A stretch of DNA of 64,000 nt, taken from NCBI RefSeq assembly GCF_900098925.1, contig NZ_LT622356.1, forward strand, positions 1 to 64,000, written 5' to 3'. This stretch comes from Bacillus massiliglaciei. Its GTDB lineage: Bacteria > Bacillota > Bacilli > Bacillales > DSM-1321. Each line of letters begins with the position of its first letter. Position 1 is the first letter of the stretch. Positions 26,901 through 35,137 of this stretch are shown one piece after another. A program made the translations under genes and the position numbers. The notes beneath the pieces are model-generated. The model saw only the letters and a program-made list of their open reading frames with translations. It did no database searches and was not told the DNA's origin.

Positions 26901-27010
26901 TCCGTCCTTTTCATCGGATTTTGTCCGATATAGGAAAAGAAAGCGATTGGCATGACTATAATGATCAGGATTTTGACTAATAAGGATAAGGCCTTTCCCT
27001 TTCCCGCCAT
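23924..27010 (-). CDS. esaA: Type VII secretion protein EsaA (YueB, phage SPP1 receptor homologue)
   Basis: A 1028-aa membrane protein with one N-terminal helix (residues 9-27), a very large extracellular part (about 30-820) rich in coiled coil and Gln/Ser, and about six transmembrane helices at the C-terminus. The topology matches YueB/EsaA, which projects through the cell wall and is the SPP1 receptor in B. subtilis. A low-complexity Pro/Glu/Asp/Gly stretch around residues 375-500 (PEIEPDQPSVPNP region) breaks the coiled coils. It starts 15 bases after essC. Confidence 0.92.
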   Translation of the reverse strand: MAGKGKALSLLVKILIIIVMPIAFFSYIGQNPMKRTDPATREIAIVNEDNGAVMDDKEIEFGKEVAGIFGTNSEYNWYVVNRSTAENGLAGKRYDAVVYLPSDFSSNILTFNEDRPVKAGVQYEIQPDLNAENVEKVQKELEKTKNKMNKSVSTMYWSYVSQSVDDIRKKFDNILEKEIAFQTTMYQFYTPSSEKLAGEIEQHKKMLEGAFASTKQAGSTSQQTLGEMDQIKADVSQFVDSVEAFQKYQQTQSDMFQLTSAENKQLLQNSMKQYTDILNSGASAVPQFQQNTIPTYSYQQEGSGRSLSLNEKVSLMKNGIRQSSQNLSMFSDQLKATQNQKISEISENQRQAMASTTQFETDNLNVFQAMLAENRKNVEVPPDPPKTDDPQTDPENGEEPEGNKPGMDPGEAPDDKEVSGFNSDELLAKIASLKEELSALTPPAPAPGENDHPGENEGEEEAGDAGDGEAGDGTEPGAEPEIEPDQPSVPNPFLGIIGSLNELSERISEMTNDHSAAYQSLAGEYNELNEKYRTLLEEYDLLSSEYDKLDGRYTKEKEEAKKAAEEAAAKIEDLQTMQKMTIDEMVEKIEGKEAEVLAAAEGPRREQLQNLFSHPILTRDSEKLIDYYGMLSSYGEMKDNVKQSQEKRNELFAASFAAIEKYQADFPGFVDNGVGPVKDGISANEQDFETFAGSVSDFISLYDQNVQKEHQAIMDELNAITSGIDEVSANLMTNTKDPETDPAPVDGLDGSLFVSMQDSTAASVSHISEMVASVGERQDQVTEYTGELQTKVGTVQQRADQLNANWAQNVDSTKKVKTDVYSVLHNTVVDDQQNDYVYDYLANPVQLSGDVLQEESVNLPPIVMLVIVLISGLLIGFFLHHYSAVPVLVHSALFLLLNLIVGLIISIYGLKIYPLEDIQAIKWTVFTTVLLFFCSAVTRLAFYIGPFIGSLLVIAMIAFFTMPLLDLILPNFSVDHPIADMYMDIQFNTASSYAAVTAGLAAAAILAGVLPYILGRLEGKRESAHEAE

Positions 27011-27025
27011 ACACTCTCCCTCTTT

Positions 27026-30000
27026 CTACTTATATAATGGTATTTGCATTTTGCTTTCACGGCCATTCAGCACGAAATATCCGAACCCTGGCTGGATTTC
27101 CGCTTCTTTCCGGGAATACGCAAGGTTGTAGAGGCTTTGCTCAGATTTCTTCAGCAGCAGCACTGCCTGATGGATCTGTTTCAGTTCTGTTGTCAGGGTG
27201 TCGTAGCCTTTTGTGAATTCATTGGCATTGCCCGAGACGATCAGGGTAAAGCCAAGGTGGCTGTACTGCTTGATAAACAGGCTGATCCGATCCTGGATTT
27301 TGCTGTCGATGGACTGCTGGAATCTTGAAATGCCGTCGATGGCGAGAAGCAATGGAGAAAATTCAGGCTGGGTGGCCCCTTGTTCAAGCGCCTCCATATA
27401 TTGCCGCTCCCTTTCTCCGAAGATGTCCATACACCGGTCGAGCCATGCTGCAATTTTGTCTTTGGAGTCCATATAGTGAACCTGTTCCTTTGCTGCATAT
27501 CGGGAAAGACCCCGATCAACGCCGTCAAACACACCGATATCAGCTTCCGGCAGCTTCATAAGCTCATTCAGGATGATTTTCATCATATTCGTCTTTCCTT
27601 TACGCGACTGTCCGAGGATCAGCAGCTGAGGATTGGCTGTAAGATCAAGATAAACCGGTGTCACGCTTTCCTCTGACAGACCGATCGGGATAAGACCCGG
27701 CAGCCTGTTCTCCGGCACATACCGGCTAAGGATTTCAGCGTCCAGCATTTTCGGCAGCATCGGAATGGCCGGCGGTCTTTTTGCGTCCTGATGTCTGCTC
27801 TTCTGCCCGCTGATTTCCTGCTTCAGCGCTTCCAGAACTTCAATGTCATCCTTGCCCTCTCCCGGCAGGTACAGCTGCACAAGGCTTGTCTGATCCGTCT
27901 TGATCAAAGCCCGGCCCGGCACCGGTTCATTCTCATACGGGGTGCGCCCGAGGACGGAATATTGCTCCGAGCTGTCCAGCAGGTAATGGACAATCTTCGT
28001 CTTCAACGTATTCATCAGCGGCAGCCGGACCGCATTGATCCTTGTCGCCGCCAAAATCATGAAAATGCCAAGTGACTGGCCATCCCTCGCAAACTGGGTG
28101 AACTGAATTTCTGCTTCCTGCATTTCGTCTTTGACGAGGTCATAGTTATCGACAGCGATAAAAATGACCGGAAGCTTTTCTTCTGAAAGGGCATTATACA
28201 TGCTGATGCTGCTTACTTCCTTCTCGGAAAACAGCTGTTTTCGTTTCTCCATTTCCGTCTTCATGAAAGTCATGAATTTCTCGATCTTCCGCTGCTCGTC
28301 AAACCGGAAATAATCGCCGGTATGCGGAAGCTGGCGAAGCGGCAGCAGTGCGCTGTTCCCAAAATCGAAAATGTAATAATGAAGTTCTTCAGGCGTGAGG
28401 CCTTCGGCAAAACTCATCAGCAGTGTCAGCACTGTATTCGATTTCCCGTAGCCCGATGAACCGAAAATCCCGATGTTTCCGTCTTCAATCCAGGTATATT
28501 CGTATGGAGTCTGGCTTTGCAGCTCCGGCTCATCCTTCAATCCTATGTAAAAAACGTTCTCTTTGCGGTTCGGTGCCTGCCTGCGTGCCAGGCGCTCCTC
28601 AAGCGGCGGCAGCCATGGGCTTTCCAGTTTTTCAAGCTGCATCTCTTTTTGCGTCTGGACAACCTTCCTGACGACGGCTTCGATTTCGCTCACCTTCTCC
28701 TTCGCCGCCCGCTTCTGTTCATTCACTTCTGAAATCCGGACAAGCCCAAGGTCCGTGACCAAGGCCACTTCTTCTTCCGCTCCCAGGGTGTCCTCATTAT
28801 AAGGAGCCCCGCTCCACGCTGACTGGAACAGTTCATATACCTCATTGTTGCCGACCTGCAAATACCCGCGGCCGATGCCTGTAATATTGGCGGCATCTCC
28901 ATTTTTCAAGATTTCCTTACTGTCGCTCTCATCCTGTACCTTCAGTGCAATCCGGAACCTTGCGTTGCTCCAAATTTGGTTGTCGATCACGCCGCCCGGC
29001 TTTTGCGTCGCCAGGATCAGGTGTACGCCCAGACTCCGTCCGATTCGGGCTGTGCTGACCAATTCCCGGATAAATTCCGGCTCCTCATTCTTCAATTCAG
29101 CGAACTCATCCGAAATCAGGAATAAATGCGGCAGCGGCTTCTCTGCTTTTCCCGCTTTATACAAATCCGTGTAATCGTTGATATGATTCACTTCATATTT
29201 GTCGAACAGCCTTTGCCGCTTCTTCAGCTCGCTGTTGATAGAAGCGAGCGCCCGGGCACTGAAGTTCTTGCTGCCTTCAATATTCGTAATGACCCCGAGC
29301 AGATGGGGGATATTTTTGAACGGCTGTGCCATCCCCCCGCCTTTATAGTCAATTAACAGGAAAGCCACTTCATGCGGATGGTAATGCACGGCAAGCGACA
29401 GGATATACGTCTGCAGCATTTCACTTTTCCCTGATCCCGTTGTCCCGGCCACAAGCCCGTGCGGACCATGCGCTTTTTCATGAAGATTGAGCTCCGCACG
29501 GTCATTCTTGCCCTTCAGCCCGATCGGGACGGCAAGCGACTGAGAAGATTGGTTTGTCAGCCAATTCGTCCGAATCGGCAAATCCTCCGTCTCCTTCACA
29601 TCGAGCATTTCCATGAACGAAACCATGTCAGGAATGGAATTATTCATCCCCTTCTGATGATCGAGCGAACGCAGCAGCCGGGCATATCTTTCATTGCCTT
29701 CTGCTCCATGCCGGTCCAGCCGGAATGGCGTATGGACGGCCTTGCCCTGTTCAATCAGCACTTCCCCTTCCTGCTCATTGATGTACTTTACAAGCGTGTG
29801 AACGTGCTCAGACAGGCTTTCCTTCGCATCCGCCGCAAAAATGGCCGAAATGCCGAGCTCGCTGTCTTTTCCTTCCAGATACTCCATAATGACATGGTCT
29901 TCAATCAAATTGCGGTCCGTAACGATGAACACCACATGGGGAGAGAAATACCGCTTCCCCTTGTTCTCATCCAGATCCCTCTCCCTCACCATCTGGTAAA

Positions 30001-31459
30001 GGGATGACAGCAGCTGGTCACGGGTCCGCTCATTGTAGATCAGCCCTTTAGCATATGAATGGGGCAGCTGGAAATGCGGCAGCCATTTCATCCATTCCCA
30101 TTCCTGATAATTCTTTTCCGGAAAAATTGCGACAAACCGGACATCATGGTAGCTATGGAAAAAGGCAATCTGTCCGATCAGCTGCTGCAGTTCATGCTTC
30201 ACAATCGTTTCCTTGCCGACAAGTCCCATTGAACCGCTTGGAAGCTCCGCCGTCAGCGGCACATCCTCCACATTCTTATACACTTCGACAAGCTCCTGAG
30301 ACTGCTCCAGCAAATCATCGATATCCCTATTCGACATATCATTGCTTGCGACGGCCACCTCATAGGTTGCCGGAATTTTCGCCGTGCCGAGCCGGAATGT
30401 GAGGAAATCCTCACTCTCCAGCGTCCGTTCCCAAATCCGGTCGCTGATCGTGCCAGCCATCACCTTCATCCGCTCAAAGGACGGGTAATGATAGAAAAGA
30501 ACCTGTTTTTGCTTATCCGACAAAGCCTGCAGTTCTTCACGCTTTTGCTGCAAATAACGGGTATACACCCGGAGCCTTCTTTCCTCCCGTTTCTTGCGGT
30601 TTTTCTTTTCCCGAAAATACTGGACACTCGAAGTGAAGAGGGTTGCCGTGAACATGACCATCGAAATAATAATAAACAGACCGCGCGGCTGGATCAGGGC
30701 GATGACTCCCATCGCAGTCAGCATCAGCAAAGGCGGCAGGATAATCAGCCAAAGTCCCCGCTGGTTATCATCCTGTTCCTGGCTCGGGAACGAAATCTGC
30801 ACCTTCTCTTCAGGGAGATCATAAATCATCCTTGGAGTCCGGCGATATTCCGGATAGTTCTTCTTCATTTCGGAAATCGGCTGCATCGTTTCGGACAGCC
30901 GGGTTTCAAACGGGCCCGCACTTGCGATCTGCAGCAAATCGCCTTCGACAATGGATAGCAGCATATACGGCCAGCATACGATGTCTCCGTTTTGCAGTCT
31001 GACGGCCTCTTTCACTTCCATCCCATTCAGATAAAGGGAGCTGTCCGCAGAAGGAATCAGATGCCAGCCCCCGTTTTGTCTCAATAGGGAAAAGGATCCC
31101 CGGCTCCCCGGCTGCTGTACATCTGCCTCATTTCCGCCGGAAAAAACGAGTTCCTCTTCAGCTCCTATGTAATAAAGATGTTCCTGCCATGCTTCCGGTG
31201 TATAAAAGATGGACAGGGGCTCCGCGCCCGCTTTCAGCTCAAGCCGTTCCTCCGGCCTGAGGATGCTTGTACCTCCGCTATGATGGACCGTGAAAGAATC
31301 GCCATTCTTCTGCAGTTCAACCTTGCCTTCTTCCCTTGGAAGTGAACGGATCGTAAGGTCATCCTTCTCCTCCCGGCCGATGACAATCGTGCCGGTCCGG
31401 CTGTCCTTCAGCTGAAAGAGCTGAAACGTTCCTTTATAAAAAATCCATAATCGACTCAT
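27026..31459 (-). CDS. essC: Type VII secretion ATPase EssC (YukBA)
   Basis: A 1477-aa motor of the type VIIb secretion system. Two FHA-like domains lie at the N-terminus (about 1-190), two transmembrane helices at about 230-280, and three FtsK/SpoIIIE ATPase domains. The P-loops are GTTGSGKS (about 673), GSSGYGKS (about 1003) and GQSRKGKT (about 1285); the third is less canonical, as usual. The ATG at 31459 lies 9 bases after GGGAG. Its C-terminal domain decides which substrates are recruited. The gene is intact. Confidence 0.95.
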   Translation of the reverse strand: MSRLWIFYKGTFQLFQLKDSRTGTIVIGREEKDDLTIRSLPREEGKVELQKNGDSFTVHHSGGTSILRPEERLELKAGAEPLSIFYTPEAWQEHLYYIGAEEELVFSGGNEADVQQPGSRGSFSLLRQNGGWHLIPSADSSLYLNGMEVKEAVRLQNGDIVCWPYMLLSIVEGDLLQIASAGPFETRLSETMQPISEMKKNYPEYRRTPRMIYDLPEEKVQISFPSQEQDDNQRGLWLIILPPLLMLTAMGVIALIQPRGLFIIISMVMFTATLFTSSVQYFREKKNRKKREERRLRVYTRYLQQKREELQALSDKQKQVLFYHYPSFERMKVMAGTISDRIWERTLESEDFLTFRLGTAKIPATYEVAVASNDMSNRDIDDLLEQSQELVEVYKNVEDVPLTAELPSGSMGLVGKETIVKHELQQLIGQIAFFHSYHDVRFVAIFPEKNYQEWEWMKWLPHFQLPHSYAKGLIYNERTRDQLLSSLYQMVRERDLDENKGKRYFSPHVVFIVTDRNLIEDHVIMEYLEGKDSELGISAIFAADAKESLSEHVHTLVKYINEQEGEVLIEQGKAVHTPFRLDRHGAEGNERYARLLRSLDHQKGMNNSIPDMVSFMEMLDVKETEDLPIRTNWLTNQSSQSLAVPIGLKGKNDRAELNLHEKAHGPHGLVAGTTGSGKSEMLQTYILSLAVHYHPHEVAFLLIDYKGGGMAQPFKNIPHLLGVITNIEGSKNFSARALASINSELKKRQRLFDKYEVNHINDYTDLYKAGKAEKPLPHLFLISDEFAELKNEEPEFIRELVSTARIGRSLGVHLILATQKPGGVIDNQIWSNARFRIALKVQDESDSKEILKNGDAANITGIGRGYLQVGNNEVYELFQSAWSGAPYNEDTLGAEEEVALVTDLGLVRISEVNEQKRAAKEKVSEIEAVVRKVVQTQKEMQLEKLESPWLPPLEERLARRQAPNRKENVFYIGLKDEPELQSQTPYEYTWIEDGNIGIFGSSGYGKSNTVLTLLMSFAEGLTPEELHYYIFDFGNSALLPLRQLPHTGDYFRFDEQRKIEKFMTFMKTEMEKRKQLFSEKEVSSISMYNALSEEKLPVIFIAVDNYDLVKDEMQEAEIQFTQFARDGQSLGIFMILAATRINAVRLPLMNTLKTKIVHYLLDSSEQYSVLGRTPYENEPVPGRALIKTDQTSLVQLYLPGEGKDDIEVLEALKQEISGQKSRHQDAKRPPAIPMLPKMLDAEILSRYVPENRLPGLIPIGLSEESVTPVYLDLTANPQLLILGQSRKGKTNMMKIILNELMKLPEADIGVFDGVDRGLSRYAAKEQVHYMDSKDKIAAWLDRCMDIFGERERQYMEALEQGATQPEFSPLLLAIDGISRFQQSIDSKIQDRISLFIKQYSHLGFTLIVSGNANEFTKGYDTLTTELKQIHQAVLLLKKSEQSLYNLAYSRKEAEIQPGFGYFVLNGRESKMQIPLYK

Positions 31460-31503
31460 GATTCTCAACTCCCGCAGCCGGCCAATTCCTGGTCTTCAGC
31501 TGG

Positions 31504-32841
31504 TCATTTTTCTTTTGGTTCTTCTTTGGCCGCTTCCTTATCCTTGTTCTCCTCATTCGCGCCATCGTTCGCTTCTCCCTCTGCTGGTTTTCCTTCTTCC
31601 TGCTGAAGCTCCCCATCAGGCTGCCCTGTACCAGAGGCTGCATCGGAAGCCGGCTCTTCTGCCTCTCCGTCTTCCTCCAGCTGTCTCTCATACTCTTCGA
31701 TTTCCTGCTTGTACTCTTCCAATTCCGTTTCGATGCTGTTCATCTCTTCTTTCTTTTCGTCATCAGAAAGCTTGGAGTCAGCCTTGATCTCCTCCTGGCG
31801 CTGATACAGCGCGTACATAATCATGTCCCGTGCCTCCAGAGACCGGGCAACGCTTAGTGCCTCCTCGCTTTCGCCCCTGCCGATATGGATCCAGTACTGG
31901 AAAAACTGGCTGTCAGTCTGAAGCGTCAGGCTCTTGTCGACATTCTTCCGCTGTTCATCCGCCAGCGCAATGTATGGGACATACGACTTGGCCAGCTCAT
32001 ATTGAACGACATACGGCATCTTTTCCGGTTTATATGGCTCAAGCCCTTCGATGACCTCACTGTATTTCTGCTTCAGGAAATTCTCATTGCTTTGAACGTA
32101 CGCTTCCTGCCTTGGATGTGAAAAAAGGAGAGAATAGACCGCATAGACAAGAACCGGCACAAGAACGGCTGCCGTCCCCCAAAATAGGTAGCGCTGCACC
32201 CGCCACTTCTTCTCAGGAATATGGATAAACGCCTTCTCTTTTTCTTCCAGACTATTAATCTCTGCAGCAATCAAAGCCGAAAGGGAATCAAAGCTTTTCG
32301 CCTCCATAATCTCCTTCGCCTTTGGAGACAGTTTAAGTGTCTCGTAATATAACAAATACTGTTCAAAATCAAACTGCCCGTCCACAAGCCCGGCGACAGA
32401 AGCCTTCGTCTCCTTCAGCACCCTCTCCTGATCATCCTCATAAGGCGGCAGGCTTTCCCTGATCCCATAATGGAAGAAATACGGAAAAGCACTCGAATCG
32501 AATAGAATATTTTCAGGACAGACAAGCAGATTCAGCCGGGAAAACCGATGCTCTTTCACCTTTTTCACCAGCTGATGGGCCGCATACCATTTAGTCAGCT
32601 CTGCTTTTTGACCCATTTTTTTATAGGCAGACAAAGAGGAAGGCGGCGTATAAGTGATCCGCACTTCGTTTTCCGTTACTTCAATCTCCTTGTGAATTCC
32701 GGGGTCGATTTCCTTGATTAACTCCAGCTCTAACGGATGCTGCATCGCCAGATTCGCCCGCTGAAAAACCATGACACAGCCGTCATCAGACCGAATCTCT
32801 GCTCCTGTCTGATTTTCCAAATATGATGGATTCTTTTCCAT
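31504..32841 (-). CDS. essB: Type VII secretion protein EssB (YukC)
   Basis: A 445-aa protein with a cytosolic pseudokinase-like domain (1-220), one transmembrane helix (about 228-250), an extracellular helical domain and a long charged, Glu/Ala/Gly-rich tail (about 380-445). This is the EssB/YukC architecture. The tail is low complexity and ends KEAAKEEPKEK. AGAAGGAG precedes the ATG. Confidence 0.92.
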   Translation of the reverse strand: MEKNPSYLENQTGAEIRSDDGCVMVFQRANLAMQHPLELELIKEIDPGIHKEIEVTENEVRITYTPPSSLSAYKKMGQKAELTKWYAAHQLVKKVKEHRFSRLNLLVCPENILFDSSAFPYFFHYGIRESLPPYEDDQERVLKETKASVAGLVDGQFDFEQYLLYYETLKLSPKAKEIMEAKSFDSLSALIAAEINSLEEKEKAFIHIPEKKWRVQRYLFWGTAAVLVPVLVYAVYSLLFSHPRQEAYVQSNENFLKQKYSEVIEGLEPYKPEKMPYVVQYELAKSYVPYIALADEQRKNVDKSLTLQTDSQFFQYWIHIGRGESEEALSVARSLEARDMIMYALYQRQEEIKADSKLSDDEKKEEMNSIETELEEYKQEIEEYERQLEEDGEAEEPASDAASGTGQPDGELQQEEGKPAEGEANDGANEENKDKEAAKEEPKEK

Positions 32842-32919
32842 AAATGCTTGCTCCTTCTAATTTCCCTCGCTTAAGGGCTCACAGACTAATTTCCTATTTT
32901 TTACACATAGATAAGCCGG

Positions 32920-33159
32920 CTACAGCACCTCAATCCGGTCTCCCGCCGTGATGCCGCTGTCCTGAAGGGTTTCATATCCCGGACAGACCCGATCCTTGTT
33001 TTGCACTCTGACCCAATAGCCTTCACGCGGGACAGCCTCGATCCCTTTGACCTGCCAGACAATCTCAATCACTTTCTTAATGGACCGAAGATCAGAAACC
33101 TGGAGATCGAATACTTCCCCGGTATATCGATTCAGATCAATTGTCAATTGAATATACAC
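32920..33159 (-). CDS. yukD: Ubiquitin-like T7SS protein YukD (EsaB)
   Basis: A 79-aa ubiquitin-like fold protein, essential for the T7SS in B. subtilis. It begins YIQLTIDLNRYTGEVFDLQVSD and ends GITAGDRIEVL, the typical beta-grasp ends. The GTG at 33159 is preferred because AGAGGTGAT lies just before it; the longer frame to 33183 would overlap that site. Confidence 0.88.
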   Translation of the reverse strand: MYIQLTIDLNRYTGEVFDLQVSDLRSIKKVIEIVWQVKGIEAVPREGYWVRVQNKDRVCPGYETLQDSGITAGDRIEVL

Positions 33160-33278
33160 GCCATCACCTCTAAAAAAAAACAAAATCCATCCTGTGTTCG
33201 CAAAGAAAAAAGCGCCCTCATCCCTATCGATTCGCGGCGCTTCCTCATTGAACCAAGATTTTCTCTCTTTATAACCGG

Positions 33279-33572
33279 TTACCCGCGAATTTGGCTGGCG
33301 ATATCCCTGTCTGTATCTTCTAGAATCTGAGCAGATTTTTCCAATTGCTGGGAAACCTCTGTAAGAAGGCGGGCCATCTCGTTAAAAGAAGGCTTCAATT
33401 CCTCATACTGAGCAGCGAACGCTTCACTGGACGCCCCTTCCCAAATACTGACCAAATGGCTGATCATATTATCCAGCCGGACAATCTGCTCTGATACATT
33501 GCTGCTTTCGTTCTGGTACTGTCTGGCTACTTCTACTAACTCAGCTGGTGTTACGCGAATAATTCCTGACAT
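33279..33572 (-). CDS. esxA: WXG100 protein EsxA (YukE)
   Basis: A 97-aa helical hairpin protein, first gene of the T7SS locus and its canonical substrate. The turn motif WEG (ISHLVSIWEGASSEAF) is at about 43-45 and the C-terminus carries a Y/F-rich signal region. GGAGG lies 8 bases before the ATG at 33572. It is the only full WXG100 gene in the window. Confidence 0.93.
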   Translation of the reverse strand: MSGIIRVTPAELVEVARQYQNESSNVSEQIVRLDNMISHLVSIWEGASSEAFAAQYEELKPSFNEMARLLTEVSQQLEKSAQILEDTDRDIASQIRG

Positions 33573-33596
33573 AAATAACTCCTCCTTAAAATTGTG

Positions 33597-33610
33597 AATG
33601 TAGTTACATT
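33597..33610. promoter_or_regulatory. Palindrome in the esxA leader
   Basis: AATGTA-GT-TACATT is a perfect dyad about 25 bases upstream of the esxA start. It could be a regulator site for the T7SS operon; the protein is unknown. Confidence 0.3.
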
Positions 33611-33794
33611 TTAAGTGAATCATACATTTTTTGCCATAAGGATTCCGAATTTGAGGGAAAAATGGATATATATTCTTAGATTTCCTTTTTATAAATTTGG
33701 AACTCTTATCCTATTTACCTATATATCTAGTAAAATAAACCTGTTAAAGGAATATAAAGGAAATAATGTGTTTTTGATTCCATATTAGTAGGTA

Positions 33795-33900
33795 AAAAGA
33801 AGTCGCAGCTTCCCTTTCGAAAGACCCCTCCGAACACTTCGGAACCGCAGCTTATAGGGTGCGGGAAATTCGGAACCCCCTTCTTAAGCAAGCACCTCTC
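33795..33900. other. Structured GC-rich block between AT-rich flanks
   Basis: The stretch between esxA and the metallopeptidase gene holds several short perfect hairpins (TCCGAA/TTCGGA, CTTTCGAAAG, CCGCA/TGCGG) and a repeated AGCTGCG. A minus-strand open frame here has weak start signals and uneven composition, so I do not call a protein. It may be a structured RNA or an old repeat element. Confidence 0.35.
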
Positions 33901-33920
33901 CCTTTTCATGCATCCGTTTT

Positions 33921-33936
33921 GTTTCCACGTGGAACA
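33921..33936. promoter_or_regulatory. parS-like palindrome
   Basis: GTTTCCACGTGGAACA contains the 12-base perfect palindrome TTCCACGTGGAA. It matches the ParB/Spo0J site consensus (TGTTNCACGTGAAACA or its GAACA variant) fully in the core and right half, with two outer mismatches in the left half. Confidence 0.45.
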
Positions 33937-33941
33937 TTTTT

Positions 33942-33967
33942 GTCTAACCCTTCTATTCACGGGGTAT
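33942..33967 (+). promoter_or_regulatory. Sigma-B-like promoter of the metallopeptidase gene
   Basis: GTCTAA, 14 bases, GGGTAT differs from the sigma-B consensus at one -35 base. It lies about 55 bases before the start. Its spacing equals that of the sigma-B promoter of the SDR gene. Confidence 0.55.
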
Positions 33968-34019
33968 ATAGCCAGTAAGAAGCAGCCGTAACAGAGATGG
34001 AGATTAAGGAGGGTACATA

Positions 34020-34865
34020 ATGAAGTGGAAAGGCAGACAAGGAAGCACGAATGTAGAAGACCGCAGAGGAAGCAGTGTCGGCGGGAAAACGATGTTCGGG
34101 GGCGGAATCGGCCTCGTTGTCATCCTGATTGTCACGCTCCTCGGCGGCAATCCTTCTGAACTTCTCAGCAGCTTCCAGGACACCGGGACGGTCAGCAGCG
34201 TTCCCTATACAGAAACCGAAGAGGAAATGGAAGCAGCCGAGTTTGTTTCAGTCGTATTGGCCGATACAGAAGAAGTCTGGACCGAGATCTTTAAAAAGGA
34301 AGGCCTGACCTATGAAAAGCCGACACTCGTCCTGTTTACCGGAAGCGTCCAATCCGCCTGCGGGACAGCCGGGGCTTCCGCCGGACCGTTCTATTGTCCC
34401 GGAGATGAGAAACTGTATATCGACCTGAGCTTTTATGACGAGCTTGAGCAGCAATTGCATGCTCCCGGAGACTTTGCCATGGCCTATGTCATCGCCCATG
34501 AAGTCGGGCACCACGTCCAAAACCAGCTCGGCACCATGGAAAAGATCCAGTCCCTCCGCAGCAGGCTAAGTGAAACAGAATATAACAAATATCAAGTAAG
34601 ACTCGAACTGCAGGCCGACTATTACGCCGGCGTCTGGGCCCACTACGCCCAGGAAATGAACCTTTTGGAAGAAGGAGACCTGGATGAAGCCATCACAGCC
34701 GCCAGTGCCGTCGGCGATGACACCCTGCAGAAACAGGCAAGGGGCTACGTCGTCCCTGAAACCTTCACCCACGGCACATCCGCCCAAAGACAGCGCTGGT
34801 TCAGCAAAGGTTTCCAATCCGGAACAATTGAAGACGGCGACACCTTTAATGCCGAAAGTTTGTAA
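34020..34865 (+). CDS. Neutral zinc metallopeptidase, YpfJ family
   Basis: A 281-aa membrane-anchored protein of the YpfJ/KPN_02809 family (PF04228). An N-terminal basic, Gly-rich part and one transmembrane helix (about 28-42) precede the domain. The motif HEVGHHVQNQLG supplies the HExxH zinc site, and ELQADYYAGVWAH supplies the third ligand. The two Cys in SACG and YCPG are conserved. Substrates are unknown. GGAGG lies 7-8 bases before the ATG. Confidence 0.92.
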   Translation: MKWKGRQGSTNVEDRRGSSVGGKTMFGGGIGLVVILIVTLLGGNPSELLSSFQDTGTVSSVPYTETEEEMEAAEFVSVVLADTEEVWTEIFKKEGLTYEKPTLVLFTGSVQSACGTAGASAGPFYCPGDEKLYIDLSFYDELEQQLHAPGDFAMAYVIAHEVGHHVQNQLGTMEKIQSLRSRLSETEYNKYQVRLELQADYYAGVWAHYAQEMNLLEEGDLDEAITAASAVGDDTLQKQARGYVVPETFTHGTSAQRQRWFSKGFQSGTIEDGDTFNAESL

Positions 34866-34875
34866 GTCCCCATTC

Positions 34876-34913
34876 AAAAATGCCTGGATCCTAGTGGCAC
34901 CAGGCATTTCTTA
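34876..34913 (+). terminator. Terminator of the metallopeptidase gene
   Basis: AAATGCCTGG and CCAGGCATTT form a perfect stem followed by CTTATT. Confidence 0.88.
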
Positions 34914-35018
34914 TTGGTCTGAAACACACTCGATTCTTCCCCTTTTGCCATCTCCCCCAACAGAAGAATCGCTGTCCCTTTGCTCACAGCCGGCTGAATA
35001 AAACAAGACTGGAATTCA

Positions 35019-35035
35019 TTTAACAGCGTGTTAAA
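35019..35035. promoter_or_regulatory. Perfect palindrome upstream of the DUF2798 gene
   Basis: TTTAACA-GCG-TGTTAAA is a 17-base dyad about 100 bases before the DUF2798 start. The form is typical of a repressor operator; the regulator is unknown. Confidence 0.4.
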
Positions 35036-35137
35036 ATAAGCAAATCAGTGTGTAGAGATATTGGTCAAGAGACTGGCCAAAAATACATGTCGCAAGATAC
35101 GTCTGCCATCTGAAATTTTCATCTTCGGAGGGTAAAA

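Noticed and set aside
25655-26980. Long plus-strand open frame (441 codons) opposite esaA
   Set aside because: It lies wholly antisense to a clear T7SS gene, has no ribosome site or family motifs, and reflects the codon bias of the real gene.
33727-33960. Minus-strand 77-codon frame between esxA and the metallopeptidase gene
   Set aside because: Weak start signals, composition unlike coding sequence in its second half, and it coincides with a hairpin-rich block and a palindrome.
34895-34912. TGGCACC...GGCATTT resembling a sigma-54 promoter
   Set aside because: It is part of the metallopeptidase terminator stem and the spacing is wrong.
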